7,472 bases of DNA from an uncultured Eubacterium sp. (lineage in GTDB: Bacteria; Bacillota; Clostridia; Lachnospirales; Lachnospiraceae): positions 7,337 through 14,808 of the forward strand of contig CAJTVR010000102.1 in NCBI GenBank assembly GCA_910580075.1. Reading direction: 5' to 3'. A program made the translations under genes and the position numbers. Positions 5,929-7,472 of the stretch are shown here, piece after piece (position 1 is the first letter of the stretch; every line of letters begins with the position of its first letter). The notes beneath the pieces were generated by a model. That model did not search any database and had not been told where the DNA came from. It saw only the letters and a program-made list of their open reading frames with translations.

Positions 5929-5962
5929 CGCATATGTAGGCTGTGTTTTACATGCCTGTTCA

Positions 5963-7273
5963 CTATAGTTTCTTCACACTGCTGAATTTTCCATATATCC
6001 TTTTTCCATCCGTTCCAGACGCATAGGCTCTTACCTTATAATAACAGGTCTGGCCGTTCTTCTGGCTGATACCTGTATATTTTTTTGTGCTGCCTTTTGA
6101 AATCGTCTTAAGACGTGTATATTTCCCATTCCTGGCTGTACTGCGGTAAATCTGAAAACCGTCTGCCGCCCCTTTCAGCTTCCAGGAAACAGCTATGTCA
6201 GACGATTTCTGCCGTTTCACGCTTACACCCGTTACCTTTGCCGGCGCTGTCACGGTATGTATAACCCGGCTGAATCTGCCATACGTCCTTTTGTTATTTT
6301 TTCCTGTCTGGAATGCACGTACCCGGAAGGAATAGGACGTACCATATTCCAGTTCTTTGGAATAGCTTGTTTTATCTGGGTTTAAAATCGTCTTTAGCCG
6401 TTTGCTTTTTCCTGTATCCAGGTCATACTGGTAAATCTGGTATCCATCTGCCCCGGCTGCCCTGCTCCACCGAAACGTAATACGCGCTGTACCATTTTTA
6501 GCAGACAGTTTCAATGAAAGTGCTTTTTTTGTGTCGAATTTCTGCTTATTTCCGTTACCGGATCCAGAACTGCTTCCAGGTTCTTCTGTCTGGGGCTGGT
6601 CTGTATCTGTATCCGGCTGGGTCACGCCCTGGTCCGGTGTAACAGGCTGGCCCGGCACTGAAGGCTCCTGCGGCGTCACCGGAAGATTCGGTACTACAGG
6701 ATCCTGCGGACCGGCCGGATTCTGATCTGCTGAGCCATTGATCTTTATACATTCTACTGTCTTTGCATCTGTAATCTGCACACTCTGCGCAGACTGCACA
6801 CGGCTGCTTACATATATGAGCACCGGCTGGCTGTCTGTCGCTCCAGCTCTTCCTGCCAGGCCTGTTTTTGCCCGGAATGTCTCTGACGGCTGCAGCGTCA
6901 GTGTCCCGATCACAGCCTTTCCGCCGTTTTTAAAAATATCCTGATCTTTTACAGCCACCACAATATCTGCCACATACATACTGCCCTGTTTTGTAACTGC
7001 TGCACTGCTCACAATGTTATCCGCAGCGCGAAACGCATCCGAAAACTGGAAAAGCGGCTGTTTCGTGCTGCCCTCGCTTACAGACACATACATCCAAAAC
7101 CTCAGGGATGTCACACTGTCCGTCACCCCTTCCGGTTTTTGCAGCGTTACGGTTATATTTTCCTTTTTACTGTCTGCTGTCAGCGTTCCCCGTGCATCTG
7201 CCATTGCCACAGAAGCCGGCAGATAAAGCAGCATCAGAAACGATGCCAGCAGAACATATATCCATTTTTTCAT
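5963..7273 (-). CDS. Secreted fibronectin type III domain protein
   Basis: This protein of 436 residues has a clear signal peptide: MKKW, a hydrophobic core to ~20, and AMA at 23-25 as a likely signal peptidase I site. Residues ~27-175 form a beta-rich region that might be cohesin-like, though I cannot name a family. A Pro-rich low-complexity linker follows (about 184-242, PVTPQEPSVPGQPVTP style, ending in a Ser/Gly run). Then come two FN3 domains, about 250-341 and 345-436. Both carry the family-like pattern A-DG-QIY, G-Y-RLKTI, Y-Y-VRA and a closing YG(R/K)FS. There is no LPXTG, SLH, choline-binding or lipobox motif, so it is probably released or held by contact rather than anchored. AGGAG six bases before the ATG supports the start. 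Such FN3 proteins in Lachnospiraceae are thought to bind surfaces or polysaccharides; the ligand is unknown. It is unlikely to be functionally tied to the tetrapyrrole genes. Confidence 0.85.
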   Translation of the reverse strand: MKKWIYVLLASFLMLLYLPASVAMADARGTLTADSKKENITVTLQKPEGVTDSVTSLRFWMYVSVSEGSTKQPLFQFSDAFRAADNIVSSAAVTKQGSMYVADIVVAVKDQDIFKNGGKAVIGTLTLQPSETFRAKTGLAGRAGATDSQPVLIYVSSRVQSAQSVQITDAKTVECIKINGSADQNPAGPQDPVVPNLPVTPQEPSVPGQPVTPDQGVTQPDTDTDQPQTEEPGSSSGSGNGNKQKFDTKKALSLKLSAKNGTARITFRWSRAAGADGYQIYQYDLDTGKSKRLKTILNPDKTSYSKELEYGTSYSFRVRAFQTGKNNKRTYGRFSRVIHTVTAPAKVTGVSVKRQKSSDIAVSWKLKGAADGFQIYRSTARNGKYTRLKTISKGSTKKYTGISQKNGQTCYYKVRAYASGTDGKRIYGKFSSVKKL

Positions 7274-7371
7274 TATTTTCTCCTGTCAGGATGCTGGCAA
7301 AACCTGCCTGGATGCATCCCTGTTTTTGCTGACTATATTACCTGAATGTATCGGCTGCCCGGACGCCGCGG

Positions 7372-7432
7372 GCAGAAAATTTTTCCTTTTTCTGTTCCGC
7401 TTTCGAACAGTAAGAAATTCTAAATTTTCTGC
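7372..7432 (-). repeat. 61-bp palindromic hairpin upstream of the FN3 gene
   Basis: The outer arms gcagaaaattt (7372-7382) and aaattttctgc (7422-7432) pair perfectly over 11 bases, and an inner CTGTTC/GAACAG stem sits around a 7-base loop (about 7392-7410). It starts 99 bases before the FN3 ATG and touches the dispersed repeat core at 7429. No run of T follows the stem, so it is not a typical terminator. A related, eroded copy in reverse orientation lies at 2806-2863. Confidence 0.85.
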
Positions 7433-7472
7433 TTCCAGGCTGTGGCTGCGGACGGACCGGTGCCTGATGCCC
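7429..7472 (+). repeat. Dispersed repeat core, copy 2 (cut by window edge)
   Basis: This matches 2661-2704 at 41 of 44 bases and continues to the last base of the window, so the true match may be longer. It abuts the 7372-7432 palindrome with a 4-bp overlap. In copy 1 the related hairpin lies on the other flank. Confidence 0.85.

Larger units (their letters stand above)
5456..5962. other. Gene-poor stretch between the FN3 gene and cobD
   Basis: These ~500 bp contain, in minus-strand order, a hairpin after the FN3 stop (5889-5928), a tandem duplication (5677-5771), the cobS remnant (5499-5696) and the cobD ribosome binding site. One frame of about 75 codons without a start, ending at 5749, passes the hairpin and contains a hydrophobic run near its end; I cannot assign it. 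No promoter is clear; TTGGAA-17-TAATAG near 5790-5815 is a weak candidate. Confidence 0.6.

Noticed and set aside
4173..5962. Cobalamin riboswitch upstream of cobD or hemA
   Set aside because: I looked for a B12-box (GCCACTG) with the usual flanking elements on the minus strand and saw none.
7014..7345. Cys-rich plus-strand frames near the FN3 signal peptide
   Set aside because: They are antisense readings of the signal peptide and beta-domain coding sequence.

Overview
The window looks like chromosome from a gut-type clostridial Firmicute, most likely a Lachnospiraceae member. This is inferred from AGGAGG-type ribosome binding sites, a PD-(D/E)XK 'transposase-family' nuclease with a Lys/Glu repeat tail, a secreted fibronectin-III protein of a style common in that family, and a clostridial arrangement of tetrapyrrole genes. 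The genus cannot be fixed from the sequence. Every gene I can support lies on the minus strand, so transcription runs from high to low coordinates.

Layout in transcription order. (1) 7274-7472: gene-free leader holding a 61-bp palindrome and the start of a dispersed repeat. (2) 5963-7273: secreted protein with signal peptide, unassigned beta-type domain, Pro-rich linker and two FN3 domains. (3) 5456-5962: gene-poor stretch with a terminator-like hairpin, a ~52-bp tandem duplication and a short C-terminal remnant of cobS. (4) 4409-5455: cobD, L-threonine-O-3-phosphate decarboxylase. (5) 4169-4408: a ~65-bp-offset tandem duplication and a candidate 40-codon small gene whose stop overlaps the hemA start. 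(6) 2904-4172: hemA. (7) 2613-2903: spacer with a second copy of the dispersed repeat and its hairpin. (8) 2109-2612: precorrin-2 dehydrogenase/siroheme synthase, overlapping (9) 1249-2118: hemC. (10) 1005 to the window edge: the nuclease gene, with its own promoter (1205-1233) and a ~195-nt structured leader.

The core is a tetrapyrrole locus. HemA makes glutamate-1-semialdehyde, HemC makes the linear tetrapyrrole, the dehydrogenase oxidises precorrin-2 to sirohydrochlorin (siroheme and anaerobic B12 branch), and CobD makes the aminopropanol phosphate arm of B12. HemL, HemB, HemD/CobA and most Cbi/Cob proteins are not in the window. cobS survives only as a fragment, and CobD lacks a usually conserved N-terminal motif, so the B12-specific part looks eroded while hemA, the dehydrogenase gene and hemC look intact.

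I found no clearly new defence or mobile system. The least explained signals are the dispersed repeat with hairpin (2661-2863 and 7372-7472), the two tandem duplications that copy ribosome-binding-site-like sequence ahead of cobD and hemA, the possible small gene fused to the hemA start, and the long nuclease leader.
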